Assembly: GCA_016199745.1 (NCBI GenBank)
Contig: JACQFZ010000070.1
Span: forward strand, 118,795-182,794
Length of the DNA: 64,000 nt
Reading direction: 5' to 3'
Source of the DNA: Gammaproteobacteria bacterium
Lineage (GTDB): Bacteria > Pseudomonadota > Gammaproteobacteria > Acidiferrobacterales > Sulfurifustaceae
Part shown: positions 16,461-25,039 of the stretch, one piece after another
How the letters are laid out: every line of letters starts with the position of its first letter
Position numbering within the stretch: the stretch's first letter is position 1
Position numbers and translations under genes: made by a program
The notes under the pieces: model-generated
Told to the model about the DNA's origin: nothing
Seen by the model: the letters and a program-made list of their open reading frames with translations, nothing else
The model's database searches: none

Positions 16461-16850
16461 TTATCTCCCTCCGGTGACGGCTAACCGATTGATGGACGCC
16501 ATCTTGTTGTAGGCCTGCAGCAGCGCTTGGTAGTGCACCGTGTTCTGCACCATACGCGCCACTTCAGAATCGACCTGAACTTTGTCGGCGGTCGGATCGG
16601 CGATCGGTTGCAGCGACGGCTGTAGCGATTCAAGCGTTTGCGCCATCGACGCATCTTGGCGGCGATCGAGTAAGCGACCCTGCACCATGGCGAGATGGTC
16701 GTCGAAGCTCACGTACAGCGGCCGGTAACCGACGCTATTGGCGTTGGCAATGTTGGTCGCGAACGCCGCGTGCTTGGCCATCGACGCGTTGAGGGCAAAT
16801 GTCACCAGCTGCGCCGTCGCCTGGCTCGATACCGAATTGATCTCTGTCAC
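16461..16850 (-). CDS. flgB: Proximal rod protein FlgB
   Basis: 129 residues. FALNASMAKHAAFATNIANA and NSVGYRPLYVSFDDHLAMVQ match the FlgB rod motif. The C-terminal helix is DSEVARMVQNTVHYQALLQA. FlgB is the most proximal rod protein. The gene starts inside the last codons of the rod-binding flgJ-like gene (four-base overlap) and is followed three bases later by flgC. Confidence 0.95.
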   Translation of the reverse strand: MTEINSVSSQATAQLVTFALNASMAKHAAFATNIANANSVGYRPLYVSFDDHLAMVQGRLLDRRQDASMAQTLESLQPSLQPIADPTADKVQVDSEVARMVQNTVHYQALLQAYNKMASINRLAVTGGR

Positions 16851-17137
16851 TTTTGCACCTCTGTTGCCGAAGTTTCCGTCGCTTGCGCTAGCGCCATGCG
16901 GCCAAAGCCCAAATCGACTTGCGTCGCCAGCTCATGCGCGAAGTCTTGTAAGAAAAAATCGCCGAGCGGCATCGATTCCGATTCCTCGGACTCGAACGCC
17001 TGCATCAAACCGCTCTCGCGCAACAACAACTCCCACACCATCGCATCAAACTCGGCGACGACTTGTGTCGGTTGCGTCGGTGCCGCGCTAGCGCTCGGCG
17101 GCGTGGTCGACATTACGTTAATTTCATTAATCATCAT
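16847..17137 (-). CDS. FlgJ-like rod-binding protein without muramidase domain
   Basis: 96 residues from the ATG at 17137; GAGGT lies eight bases ahead, and a GTG at 17146 is possible. The segment VVAEFDAMVWELLLRESGLM, a spacer and LGDFFLQDFAHELATQVDLG, then FGRMAL follow the FlgJ N-terminal rod-binding pattern (FE.ML......, then D...ELA..LA..LGL). The C-terminal peptidoglycan hydrolase of enteric FlgJ is absent, as in many non-enteric bacteria where that activity is separate. Conservation is weak, so position next to flgB strengthens the call. Confidence 0.6.
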   Translation of the reverse strand: MMINEINVMSTTPPSASAAPTQPTQVVAEFDAMVWELLLRESGLMQAFESEESESMPLGDFFLQDFAHELATQVDLGFGRMALAQATETSATEVQK

Positions 17138-17229
17138 TCTGACCACCTCAAAAAAGTGCGACGGTCCTCCCTAGTTGTTCGTTATCGCCCTACCGCCGTC
17201 GCCACGGAGGGAATTCTCTATTCATTACC

Positions 17230-17253
17230 CCCTCTCCCCCTTCGGGGAGAGGG
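17230..17253. repeat. Dispersed GC-rich palindrome inside the flagellar-type unit
   Basis: CCCTCTCCC, a TTC-centred loop and GGGAGAGGG form a strong hairpin in the 120-base gap between flgI and the flgJ-like gene. It is the same family as the repeats at 1169, 39452 and 41608. It divides the cluster into a fliQ-to-flgI part and a flgJ-to-fliA part, and could attenuate or end transcription there. Confidence 0.75.
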
Positions 17254-17258
17254 AAACG

Positions 17259-18386
17259 TTATTGAACAATCAGCTCCGCATGCAGCGCACCGGCACGCTT
17301 GATGCTCTGCAAAATATTGATCACGTCGCGCGTATTGGTCTTGATGCGATTGAGTGCGCCGATCAGTTCGGATACCCGCGTGCCGGCCGGCAGCGATACG
17401 CTGCTCAGTGAATCTTCTTGCACATCGATGCGCGTCTGCGGCACCGTCTCGGTGCGTACATTGCCGCTCGGCTCGACCAGCACACCGCCTGGTTGCGATA
17501 CCTGATAGTCGGTGACGATCGCCACCCGCAGGTTGCCGTGGGTGACGGTGACCGCCGAGATCCGCACATCGCCGCCGGATACGACCGTGCCAGTGCGTTC
17601 GTTCACCACCACGCGCGCACGTTGATCCGGCTCGATACTGATGTTTTCGATCCGCGAGACGAAATTTACCAAGTGGGTCGATTCTTCATCCGGCAGGCGT
17701 ATGGCCACACGACCGGCGTCGAGCGCATTGGCGATGTTCTTGCCGTAGTTCTCGTTGATGGCGCCGGCGATACGGCTGGCGGTGGTGTGATCCGGATCGA
17801 ACAGCAGCAAGCCGATCTGACCGTCGTCTTTGACGATGTGCGTGTCGACGCCAACTTCGATCGTGGCGCCTTCGGAGATCACGCCCGCGGTCGGGTGATT
17901 GCGCTGGACGACATTACCGTTCTGGTCGTACTTGAAACCGCCGATCGACAACGGACCTTGCGCCAACGCGTAAATTTTTCGATCGGGGCCGTACAGCGGC
18001 ATCATCAATAACGTACCGCCGGACAAACTGCGTGCGTCGCCCATCGACGATACGTTCACATCGATTTTGTCGCCGGCACGGGCATACGACGGCAACGTCG
18101 CCGTTACCATGACGCCGGCAACGTTGCGACTGTTTAGCTGCGACAGATTGACGACCACACCGAATTCACGCAGCGCGTTACTGATGGTTTGTAACGTCAC
18201 TTGGCTGCGCGCCGAATCGCCGGTGCCGGCCAAACCGGTGACGATGCCGTAACCGACAACCATGTTGTCGCGCACACCGTCGATGCGGCCAAGGTCCTTG
18301 ATGCGGACGCCCGCAAGCGCGCCGTGCGTGGCTAACGCACAAGCCAATCCGAAAACAAATGCAATGAACGTCTTTTGCCGACTCAT
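17259..18386 (-). CDS. flgI: P-ring protein FlgI
   Basis: 375 residues with a cleavable signal peptide (FVFGLACALATHGALAG). Conserved blocks include VRIKDLGRIDGVRDNMVVGY, GLAGTGDSARSQVTLQTISN, LREFGV, AGVMVTATLPSYARAGDKID and VSSMGDARSLSGGTLLMMPL. FlgI is a periplasmic protein that polymerises around the rod in the peptidoglycan layer. The start overlaps the flgH stop by four bases. The sequence appears intact, implying the structure is built to cross the periplasm. Confidence 0.97.
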   Translation of the reverse strand: MSRQKTFIAFVFGLACALATHGALAGVRIKDLGRIDGVRDNMVVGYGIVTGLAGTGDSARSQVTLQTISNALREFGVVVNLSQLNSRNVAGVMVTATLPSYARAGDKIDVNVSSMGDARSLSGGTLLMMPLYGPDRKIYALAQGPLSIGGFKYDQNGNVVQRNHPTAGVISEGATIEVGVDTHIVKDDGQIGLLLFDPDHTTASRIAGAINENYGKNIANALDAGRVAIRLPDEESTHLVNFVSRIENISIEPDQRARVVVNERTGTVVSGGDVRISAVTVTHGNLRVAIVTDYQVSQPGGVLVEPSGNVRTETVPQTRIDVQEDSLSSVSLPAGTRVSELIGALNRIKTNTRDVINILQSIKRAGALHAELIVQ

Positions 18387-18961
18387 AGAATGTGTAACCA
18401 GCCCAGAAACCGCGTGAGAATGCCCGGGCTTTGCTTCTCGGCCAGCAAGCCGTCGCCGGTGTAACGAATCTTGGCGTCGCTCAACCGGGTCGATAGCACC
18501 GAGTTGTTCGACTGAATGTCTTGCGGCCGGACCCGGCCTTCGACGTACAGCATCTGCTTCTCTTCGTTGAATTCGATTTCCTGCTCGCCTTTCACCCGCA
18601 GATCGCCGTTGGCCTCGACCGATTGCACGACCACGGTCAGCTGTGCCACCAACTTGCCGGAGCGTTCGATCTTGCCGCCGCCGCTGAAATCTTCCGACAC
18701 ATTGCCGGTGCCGAACTTAGTACCCGACGTCGAGCCGGTGATGTTCACGCCCAAATCCGCTTGTTTGTCGGTCGCGGTGCGCGCGCTGGTAGTCAGGCTC
18801 GCGAACTCGGTGACGATAACGGTCAAGTTGTCGCCGACCCGCAGCGCCCGCTGATCGCCGGACAACGGCCGAAACTGAGTCGCGTCGAACAAACTGTCAG
18901 CACCCGCCGGCGCCGTCAGCAGCGCGCCGATCAATGCCATCGTTAGTGTCGATATGCGCAT
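18383..18961 (-). CDS. flgH: L-ring protein FlgH without a lipobox cysteine
   Basis: 192 residues, shorter than enteric FlgH (about 230). Matches include ALRVGDNLTVIVTEFASLTT, KIERSGKLVAQLTVVVQSVE and GDLRVKGEQEIEFNEEKQML. The end, with VRPQDIQSNNSVLSTRLSDA, KIRYTGDG and a C-terminal FLGWLHIL, is typical. The signal peptide (LIGALLTAPAGADSLFD) has an AxA-type cleavage site and no cysteine, so the protein should be secreted but not lipidated, unlike the family norm. It would form the outer-membrane bushing of the rod. Confidence 0.92.
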   Translation of the reverse strand: MRISTLTMALIGALLTAPAGADSLFDATQFRPLSGDQRALRVGDNLTVIVTEFASLTTSARTATDKQADLGVNITGSTSGTKFGTGNVSEDFSGGGKIERSGKLVAQLTVVVQSVEANGDLRVKGEQEIEFNEEKQMLYVEGRVRPQDIQSNNSVLSTRLSDAKIRYTGDGLLAEKQSPGILTRFLGWLHIL

Positions 18962-18971
18962 ACGATTCCTC

Positions 18972-19946
18972 TTATTCCGTCACTAAAACTTTTCTATCGC
19001 CGACGACTTTCGCCGTGTACGTCAGCGTGCTCGCCGGGTTACGCACACGAATGATCTTGCCGATGCTGCCTTCTTCTTGTGCGACCGCTTTGGTGTCGAT
19101 CGCGATCGGTCCGGTGATGACATGTACGTCGACCTCTTGGTCGGCCAGGATCGATGGCAGCGACTCGATATCGCTTGCCTGCAGCACGTTACCGGCGGCG
19201 ACGAAGCGGCGTGTCCGCAAACCAGTCAATGCCGTATCCGCCGCGATCGGCGGGCTCGCTAACGCGGCAACGTCACGCTCCTCGATGGCGATATCGTTTG
19301 TCGTGATCGGCTCTTTCGATCCATAGGCGCGCCGCGTTACCAACGCCGGCCGATAAACACTGACCGCAAACCATACCGGCAAGCTGCGATAAATCGCGCC
19401 GTTCACTTCGATGTCGAGCCAAACGCACATGCGCTTGGCGACGCCGATTCCACGCAGCGGCCGCGGTGCCGCGCGCCACTGCCCGGCCGGTCCGCGGAAC
19501 GACGGAACGTTGGTAACGGGCGTGATTTGCACACGTGCATTGGTCGGTACTTGGCCGCGCAAATGTTCGGCGAGATGCGCCTGCGCCGCCGCCAGCAATT
19601 GCGCGCCGTCGTATTCCGCCGCCGGCCGTTCGATCGCGATCGTGTCGCTGCCTTCGATCGAGAACGACAACTCGCCGCCGGATTGACGCATCGCCCGTGC
19701 GACCTGCTCGCGCTCGAGCACACGCCGGCCACCGATCGGCGGCGCCGATGCGATCTGCACCACCGCCAACCGCTGCCGCACGGCCGCATCCGCTTGGATA
19801 TCGGCAATGTCGGCCAAGCGAATTTGCGCGCCGGTTACGGTCGCTTGCGACCGTAACCCGATCACAATCGGCATGTCACCGCCGGCGAGTGCCGACATCG
19901 ACGCGATCAGGCCGACAGCGGCGGCGAATTTAACGAACGATTTCAT
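18972..19946 (-). CDS. flgA: P-ring assembly chaperone FlgA
   Basis: 324 residues with a signal peptide (KFAAAVGLIASMSALAGG). The C-terminal SAF/FlgA domain has PALVTRRAYGSKEPITTNDI, RRFVAAGNVLQASDIESLP, DQEVDVHVITGPIAIDTKAV and IIRVRNPASTLTYTAKVVGD. FlgA is a periplasmic chaperone for FlgI. It is longer than enteric FlgA because of an extra N-terminal segment. The gene overlaps flgG by four bases and is ten bases ahead of flgH. Confidence 0.93.
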   Translation of the reverse strand: MKSFVKFAAAVGLIASMSALAGGDMPIVIGLRSQATVTGAQIRLADIADIQADAAVRQRLAVVQIASAPPIGGRRVLEREQVARAMRQSGGELSFSIEGSDTIAIERPAAEYDGAQLLAAAQAHLAEHLRGQVPTNARVQITPVTNVPSFRGPAGQWRAAPRPLRGIGVAKRMCVWLDIEVNGAIYRSLPVWFAVSVYRPALVTRRAYGSKEPITTNDIAIEERDVAALASPPIAADTALTGLRTRRFVAAGNVLQASDIESLPSILADQEVDVHVITGPIAIDTKAVAQEEGSIGKIIRVRNPASTLTYTAKVVGDRKVLVTE

Positions 19947-20713
19947 CGAAACAGGTTGTTGCTGATGCTCAGTAACTCGTCCGACGCCTGCACCACTTTC
20001 GAATTAATTTCGTAAGCACGTTGGGCAACGATCAGATTGATCATCTCGTCGATCAACTTGACGTTGGACGATTCGATGAAACCTTGGGCGAGGTTACCGA
20101 CGCCGTTTTGTCCCGGCTGACTGCGCAACGCTTCACCCGAACCTTCGGTCGCGAGATAGAGGTTGTCGCCGACCGGCTTCAGATTGTTGGCGCTGACGAA
20201 GTTGGCCAATTCGATCTGGCCGATGTCGATCGGTTGGGTTTGACCGGGTACATTAGCGAGCACGCGACCATCGGCCTCGACGACGATAGCGGTCGCATCG
20301 CTCGGCACTTGGATCGAGTTGCTCAACGGATGACCATCGTGCGTAACCAACGCGCCGTCGGCGTTCAACTGCAACGCGCCGTAGCGGGTGTAACCGAGCG
20401 TACCGTCCGGCAACGTGACTTCGAAGAAACCTTGGCCGCGGATGGCGAGGTCGAGCGGTTGCTCGGTCTTCTTCAGTTCGCCGACGGTGAAGACTTTGCC
20501 GGACGAAGCGATCGCCGTGCCCATACCGGAACGCGCGGCATTAGCGTTGTCCGACTTGGACGCGTCCATGGTCCGATACAGCAAGTCTTCGAATTCGACC
20601 CGATTGCGCTTGAAGCCGGCGGTGTTCACATTCGCCAGATTGTTAGCAACGGTGTCGATGTTCATTTGCTGCGCCTGCATACCGGTGGCGCCGATGTATA
20701 ACGAATCAATCAT
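19943..20713 (-). CDS. flgG: Distal rod protein FlgG
   Basis: 256 residues, typical length. The N-terminus MIDSLYIGATGMQAQQMNID and TVANNLANVNTAGFKRNRVE, the central PLDLAIRGQGFFEVTLPDGT and the C-terminus FIESSNVKLIDEMINLIVAQ, then RAYEINSKVVQASDELL are all canonical. FlgG forms the distal rod inside the P- and L-rings. It follows flgF by 34 bases. Confidence 0.97.
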   Translation of the reverse strand: MIDSLYIGATGMQAQQMNIDTVANNLANVNTAGFKRNRVEFEDLLYRTMDASKSDNANAARSGMGTAIASSGKVFTVGELKKTEQPLDLAIRGQGFFEVTLPDGTLGYTRYGALQLNADGALVTHDGHPLSNSIQVPSDATAIVVEADGRVLANVPGQTQPIDIGQIELANFVSANNLKPVGDNLYLATEGSGEALRSQPGQNGVGNLAQGFIESSNVKLIDEMINLIVAQRAYEINSKVVQASDELLSISNNLFR

Positions 20714-20747
20714 TGTTGTGACTCCCCTGTGCGACTTTTATATAAAT

Positions 20748-21482
20748 TTAAACTTCACCGCCGGCATTAATCGCACGATCCATCATGGCGTCGTATCCGC
20801 GCAGCAACCGCTGGCTCGCCTCGAAATGCCGTACCGTTTCGATCATTTTGATCATTTCGTTCATCGCCACGACGTTCGACATCTCGGCGAAACCCTGGCG
20901 CGCATTGACACCGCTGGCGTCGCTCATATTGGTGCCTTCACCGGCGAGAAACAGACCTTCGCCGGCACGCGTCAATGTCGTCATATCGTTCGTGCTGACG
21001 ATCTTCAGCTGTCCGACCTGCGTTGCGCCTTCCCACACCCGACCCTGCGCATCGATGCGCGGATCCGGCACGGTAACGCTGATGTCGCCGCCCTCACCCA
21101 TAACGACATAGCCGGCGGCGGTCACTAACCGGCCGTTGGCGTCGACATGGAAATTGCCTTGGCGCGTGTACGCTTCACCCATCGGCGTCGACACCGCGAA
21201 CAGCCCATCGCCTTCCAGCGCCACGTCCAACGGATTGCCGGTGTACTTCAACGTGCCGGCCTTATGGTCGATGTGAATACTGGTCGACGGCGAGGTTTGC
21301 GTCGGCATGGTCGAGTCGTTGGCATCGTTGGCTTGCGCCAAGTGCTCGACGAACGGCTGGATCGTCACCACCTCGCGCTTGAAGCCGACGGTGCCGGCGT
21401 TAGCGACGTTATGGCTGATAGAATTCAGGCGCTGAACGTCGTTCAACATGCCCAACTCGGTTACTGCAAGTGCGTCACGCAT
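20748..21482 (-). CDS. flgF: Rod protein FlgF
   Basis: 244 residues from the ATG at 21482, which has GAGGAAGG directly upstream; longer upstream readings are shadows of the flhX gene. The N-terminal motif is LNDVQRLNSISHNVANAGTV then GFKRE. The middle has PLDVALEGDGLFAVSTPMGE and YTRQGNFHVDANGRLVTAAG. The C-terminal helix is MSNVVAMNEMIKMIETVRHF. FlgF is a rod protein, here placed directly before flgG. Its start overlaps the end of flhX by eight bases. Confidence 0.95.
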   Translation of the reverse strand: MRDALAVTELGMLNDVQRLNSISHNVANAGTVGFKREVVTIQPFVEHLAQANDANDSTMPTQTSPSTSIHIDHKAGTLKYTGNPLDVALEGDGLFAVSTPMGEAYTRQGNFHVDANGRLVTAAGYVVMGEGGDISVTVPDPRIDAQGRVWEGATQVGQLKIVSTNDMTTLTRAGEGLFLAGEGTNMSDASGVNARQGFAEMSNVVAMNEMIKMIETVRHFEASQRLLRGYDAMMDRAINAGGEV

Positions 21483-21768
21483 TGCCCTTCCTCTTTTCTG
21501 CTTCTTCGATGGCGAACACATGCGCCAACAGCGCCGCCACCAGTTGAAATAATTCCGGGCCGATATGTCCGTCCATCGGTAAGCGATACAACTGATCCGC
21601 CAACTGCGCGTCCTGCACCACCGGCGGACCGTTGACGAGGCTGCGCGCACGCAAGACCTCGTCAACGGCGTTACCGCTCGCCTTGACCACGACGGTCGGC
21701 AAGCCCTCCCCCATTTCATATTTCAGGCCGACGACTTTTTTCGGCGATGAATGCTCCGAGGTCGTCAT
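21475..21768 (-). CDS. flhX: FlhX: stand-alone FlhB C-terminal-like protein
   Basis: 97 residues from an ATG overlapping the fliK stop (an ATG six bases earlier is possible). KKVVGLKYEMGEGLPTVVVK, KASGNAVDEVLRARSLV and PPVVQDAQLADQLYRLPMDG correspond to the cytoplasmic region of FlhB that follows the NPTH autocleavage site. The membrane part and NPTH itself are absent. Such FlhB-C homologues (FlhX) can partly replace the cleaved FlhB fragment in some species. A full FlhB is encoded three genes upstream, so here it is an additional copy. Confidence 0.85.
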   Translation of the reverse strand: MTTSEHSSPKKVVGLKYEMGEGLPTVVVKASGNAVDEVLRARSLVNGPPVVQDAQLADQLYRLPMDGHIGPELFQLVAALLAHVFAIEEAEKRKGNA

Positions 21769-22997
21769 ACCCATCGACTCAACGAATCCTGGCTAACCAC
21801 GTGCTCGACGACCGAGCGCACGACCCGGCTCTTGCCGTCGTCCTGCTGCGTTTGGTAGGCGATCTCGTCGATCGCCCAACCGCTGCCGGCAAGCGCCGTT
21901 TTCAACTGCTCGGCATAGCCAGATACCAGCGCCGTCTTCTCCGGATCTTGCGTGGCAATCTGCACGCGCGCATGCGCACCGGACAAGTGCGCCACGACTT
22001 CGACGCGACCTAGGTTTTGCGTTTTGAGCGAGAACATCAGCTTGCGGTGCTTGGCGTCGGGCTTCTGTTCGGCGTCGCGGCGCTGCTCGAAGAACGACAT
22101 CTCCACTTCGACCAGCTGGCCGCCGACCAGCAACGGCAAAGTCCCCAATCGATGCGCAACCGCACCGTCCGCCTGTGCGTTGAGCAACCAATACGCAAGC
22201 TGTTGTTGATCGCGCTGGCCGTTCGACTCGTTGTCGGTTATCGCCTTCAACGGCGGTAGACCGACCGGCACGGCTTGCGGATCGATAACGCTGTCGGCGC
22301 TTTGGTCGGCACTTTCTTCCGGCGAGTCACTGATGGCCTTGTCGATCGCATCGGCTAACCGGCGCAATGCCGCCGGCGATAACGTCGGCGCTTCGCCATT
22401 GCCGGTTTCGATCTTTACCGCCGCATCAGCGGCGACCGGTAGTCCAACGCCGTCGGTCTTACGCAGCAACGCGTTATAGACCGGCCACAACAATTCCGAC
22501 GCCTGCTTCAATCCCAATTTCGCCAGCAGCGCACCGCTCAACGCCATCGCACCGCCGTCGGCGGCACGGCGCACCGCCGCCGCCAATGCGTTTTGATCGT
22601 CGGCGCTCAAGCGCACGTTGTACCGCGCCAGCAAATCGTCCAACCGGTTCGAGCCGCGCGCTTGCGGATCGAGCACGGTATTGGCGCGCGCATCGGCCGC
22701 CGGCGCCTCGCCGTCGTTCGGATACAACCGCTGTAATTCGACGCGGTCACCCAGGCCGATGACGCGGCCATGAATCAAATCGCCGGTCTGCAGCGGAATA
22801 CCGCTGTCGACCACGCGCTCTTGGCCGCCGAAATTAACGAGGTAACGGTTACCGTCGTACTGCCGCAGCACCTTGCCTTTGATGACTTCGCCCAGACGCA
22901 ACTCGCTGGCGAACTCCTTCGCGCCCGGCAAGAAGAAACGGCCGGCGTCGGCGCGCGATGTATTCGGTAAGGGAACGCCGATGGTTTGAATCGTCAT
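21765..22997 (-). CDS. fliK: FliK-type hook-length control protein
   Basis: 410 residues. The N-terminal half (ELRLGEVIKGKVLRQYDGNR, YLVNFGGQERVVDSGIPL) is a secreted ruler-type region of low complexity toward the middle. The C-terminal FliK domain has LMFSLKTQNLGRVEVVAHLS, GAHARVQIATQDPEKTALVS and GYAEQLKTALAGSGWAIDEI. FliK measures the hook or needle and switches FlhB from hook to late substrates. Its presence implies that a later class of exported proteins exists or once existed. It overlaps flhA by four bases. Confidence 0.85.
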   Translation of the reverse strand: MTIQTIGVPLPNTSRADAGRFFLPGAKEFASELRLGEVIKGKVLRQYDGNRYLVNFGGQERVVDSGIPLQTGDLIHGRVIGLGDRVELQRLYPNDGEAPAADARANTVLDPQARGSNRLDDLLARYNVRLSADDQNALAAAVRRAADGGAMALSGALLAKLGLKQASELLWPVYNALLRKTDGVGLPVAADAAVKIETGNGEAPTLSPAALRRLADAIDKAISDSPEESADQSADSVIDPQAVPVGLPPLKAITDNESNGQRDQQQLAYWLLNAQADGAVAHRLGTLPLLVGGQLVEVEMSFFEQRRDAEQKPDAKHRKLMFSLKTQNLGRVEVVAHLSGAHARVQIATQDPEKTALVSGYAEQLKTALAGSGWAIDEIAYQTQQDDGKSRVVRSVVEHVVSQDSLSRWV

Positions 22998-25039
22998 ACC
23001 GACACCATTCCATAGGCCTTCAGATTGACGTTATTCGGAATTTCCGACAGCGATAGCACCGACAACTGCGGCATAACGCGCTCAGTGAAACGACGCAAAT
23101 GGCGCCGCAAAACCGGCGAGCACAGAACCACCGGCATCATGTTGTTCGACATCATCTTCTCGACTTCGCCGGCGATACGACGTAACAGTTGCTCGGCTAA
23201 CTTCGGTTCCAGCACTAACGTCGCTTTCTCATCGACCGCGCGAATCGATCCATTGATCGCCTGCTCGATCGACGGATCGAGCGTCAACACGTACAACTCA
23301 CCTTCGGTGTTAGTCAGACTTTGGCAAATGGAAGCACCCAAGCGTTCACGGACGTGCTCGGTCAGCAGTTCCGGATCGCGGCTGCGGCCGCCGAAATCGG
23401 ACAACACTTCGAGAATCGCTTCGATATTGCGAATCGAAACTTTTTCGCGCAGCAGGTTTTGCAACACCTTCTGCACTTCGCCGACCGCTAGCACCTTCGG
23501 AATCAATTCTTCGATCAAGCTCGCCTGTTGCTCACGCACGCGACCGATAATGCGTTCGGTCTCGGCGCGCGTGAGCAGATTCGGCGATTGTTGTTTGATG
23601 ACTTCGGTCAAGTGCGTAAGCATGACGGTCGCCGGATCGACCACGGTGTAACCGGCATCGCGGGCGCGCTTGCGTTGATCTTCGACAATCCAAACCGCCG
23701 GCAAGCCATACGTCGGATCGCGTGCCGGCACGCCGTCCAACGCCCCGCGTTCGCCGTTCGGGCTGATGGCGAGCAAACGATCGGCGACGATCTCGCCTTC
23801 CGCCACCTTAGTGCCGTACACCGCGACTTGATAATGATTGGGCCCGTGCTTCTTATTGTCCTTGACCCGCACTTTCGGAAAGACGAAGCCGGCGTCGAGC
23901 GCGCACTGCTTGCGGAACGCAACGATACGCTCCATGAATAAACTATTGTCGCCGCCGACCAGCGGGATCAGGTTCTGTCCAATCGAAACTTCGATCGGCT
24001 CGACCGTCAGCAAGCCATAAAGATCCTCGGCGTCGCCGCTGGCAGCCTTACCGGCATCGGCAGTCTCGAGCTCGCGTTTACCCCAAGCGCGGAATGCAAA
24101 CCAGAACAGCAACGACGTGATCGTCAGCAATACCAGCACCGGCAACAGCGGAATACCCGGCAGGAACAGCAACGCCACCAGGCCAGCGCCGACCAGCAAG
24201 ATAGTTTTCGGATAGGCCGTGACTTGCTTTGCCACCTCGTCGCTCAACTGCGCGTCGGTCGCAGCGCGGGTGACGATGATGCCGGTGGCGGTGGCGATGA
24301 TCAGTGCCGGTACCTGCGTGACGATACCGTCGCCAATGGTTAGCAGCGTATAGGTCTGCAGCGCATCGCCCCAGCTCATGCCCATCTGCGAAACACCGAT
24401 GGCGAGACCGCCGACGATGTTGATCAGGACAATGAGAATGCCGGCGATGGCGTCGCCTTTAACGAAACGGCTGGCGCCGTCCATCGCGCCGTAGAAGTTA
24501 GCTTCGCGCTCGACGTTCTTGCGGCGCTCGCGCGCTTCGTTCTGATCGATCAGCCCCATGTTCAGATCGGCGTCGATCGCCATCTGTTTGCCGGGCATGC
24601 TGTCGAGCGTGAATCGCGCCGCCACCTCGGCGACACGTTGCGCGCCGTTGGTCACGACCACGTATTGCACGACGATCAGCACCAAAAACACGATCAAGCC
24701 GATGACGTAATTGCCGGAGACGACGAATTCACCGATGGCGCCGATAACGTGACCGGCGTCGGCGGCGCCGAGGATCAAGCGCGTCGCCGATACGTTGAGG
24801 CCAAGCCGGAACAAGGTCGCAATCAGCAACAACGACGGGAACGTCGAGAACTCCAGCGGCTTGCCCATGTAGAACGTGAGCAACAGGATCAACAATGCGA
24901 AGCTGAAGTTGGTAATCAGCAGGAAGTCGAGCATCCACGACGGGATTGGCACGAACAGCAGCATCAGGATGAAGGTGATCAATACCACCAACACCAAGTC
25001 GCCCTGCTTACCGAGTACCTTGCGCAGGACTTGCATCAT
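22994..25039 (-). CDS. flhA: Flagellar-type export gate protein FlhA
   Basis: 681 residues, close to the normal 690. The N-terminal half has about eight membrane helices. Between them lies the conserved cytoplasmic FHIPEP-type loop (RVAEVAARFTLDSMPGKQMA, IDADLNMGLIDQNEARERRK). The C-terminal half is the substrate and chaperone docking domain (EGEIVADRLLAISPNGERGA, FGGRSRDPELLTEHVRERLG, VVLCSPVLRRHLRRF). FlhA forms a nonameric ring in the export gate. The start overlaps the flhB stop. The sequence looks intact. Confidence 0.97.
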   Translation of the reverse strand: MMQVLRKVLGKQGDLVLVVLITFILMLLFVPIPSWMLDFLLITNFSFALLILLLTFYMGKPLEFSTFPSLLLIATLFRLGLNVSATRLILGAADAGHVIGAIGEFVVSGNYVIGLIVFLVLIVVQYVVVTNGAQRVAEVAARFTLDSMPGKQMAIDADLNMGLIDQNEARERRKNVEREANFYGAMDGASRFVKGDAIAGILIVLINIVGGLAIGVSQMGMSWGDALQTYTLLTIGDGIVTQVPALIIATATGIIVTRAATDAQLSDEVAKQVTAYPKTILLVGAGLVALLFLPGIPLLPVLVLLTITSLLFWFAFRAWGKRELETADAGKAASGDAEDLYGLLTVEPIEVSIGQNLIPLVGGDNSLFMERIVAFRKQCALDAGFVFPKVRVKDNKKHGPNHYQVAVYGTKVAEGEIVADRLLAISPNGERGALDGVPARDPTYGLPAVWIVEDQRKRARDAGYTVVDPATVMLTHLTEVIKQQSPNLLTRAETERIIGRVREQQASLIEELIPKVLAVGEVQKVLQNLLREKVSIRNIEAILEVLSDFGGRSRDPELLTEHVRERLGASICQSLTNTEGELYVLTLDPSIEQAINGSIRAVDEKATLVLEPKLAEQLLRRIAGEVEKMMSNNMMPVVLCSPVLRRHLRRFTERVMPQLSVLSLSEIPNNVNLKAYGMVSV

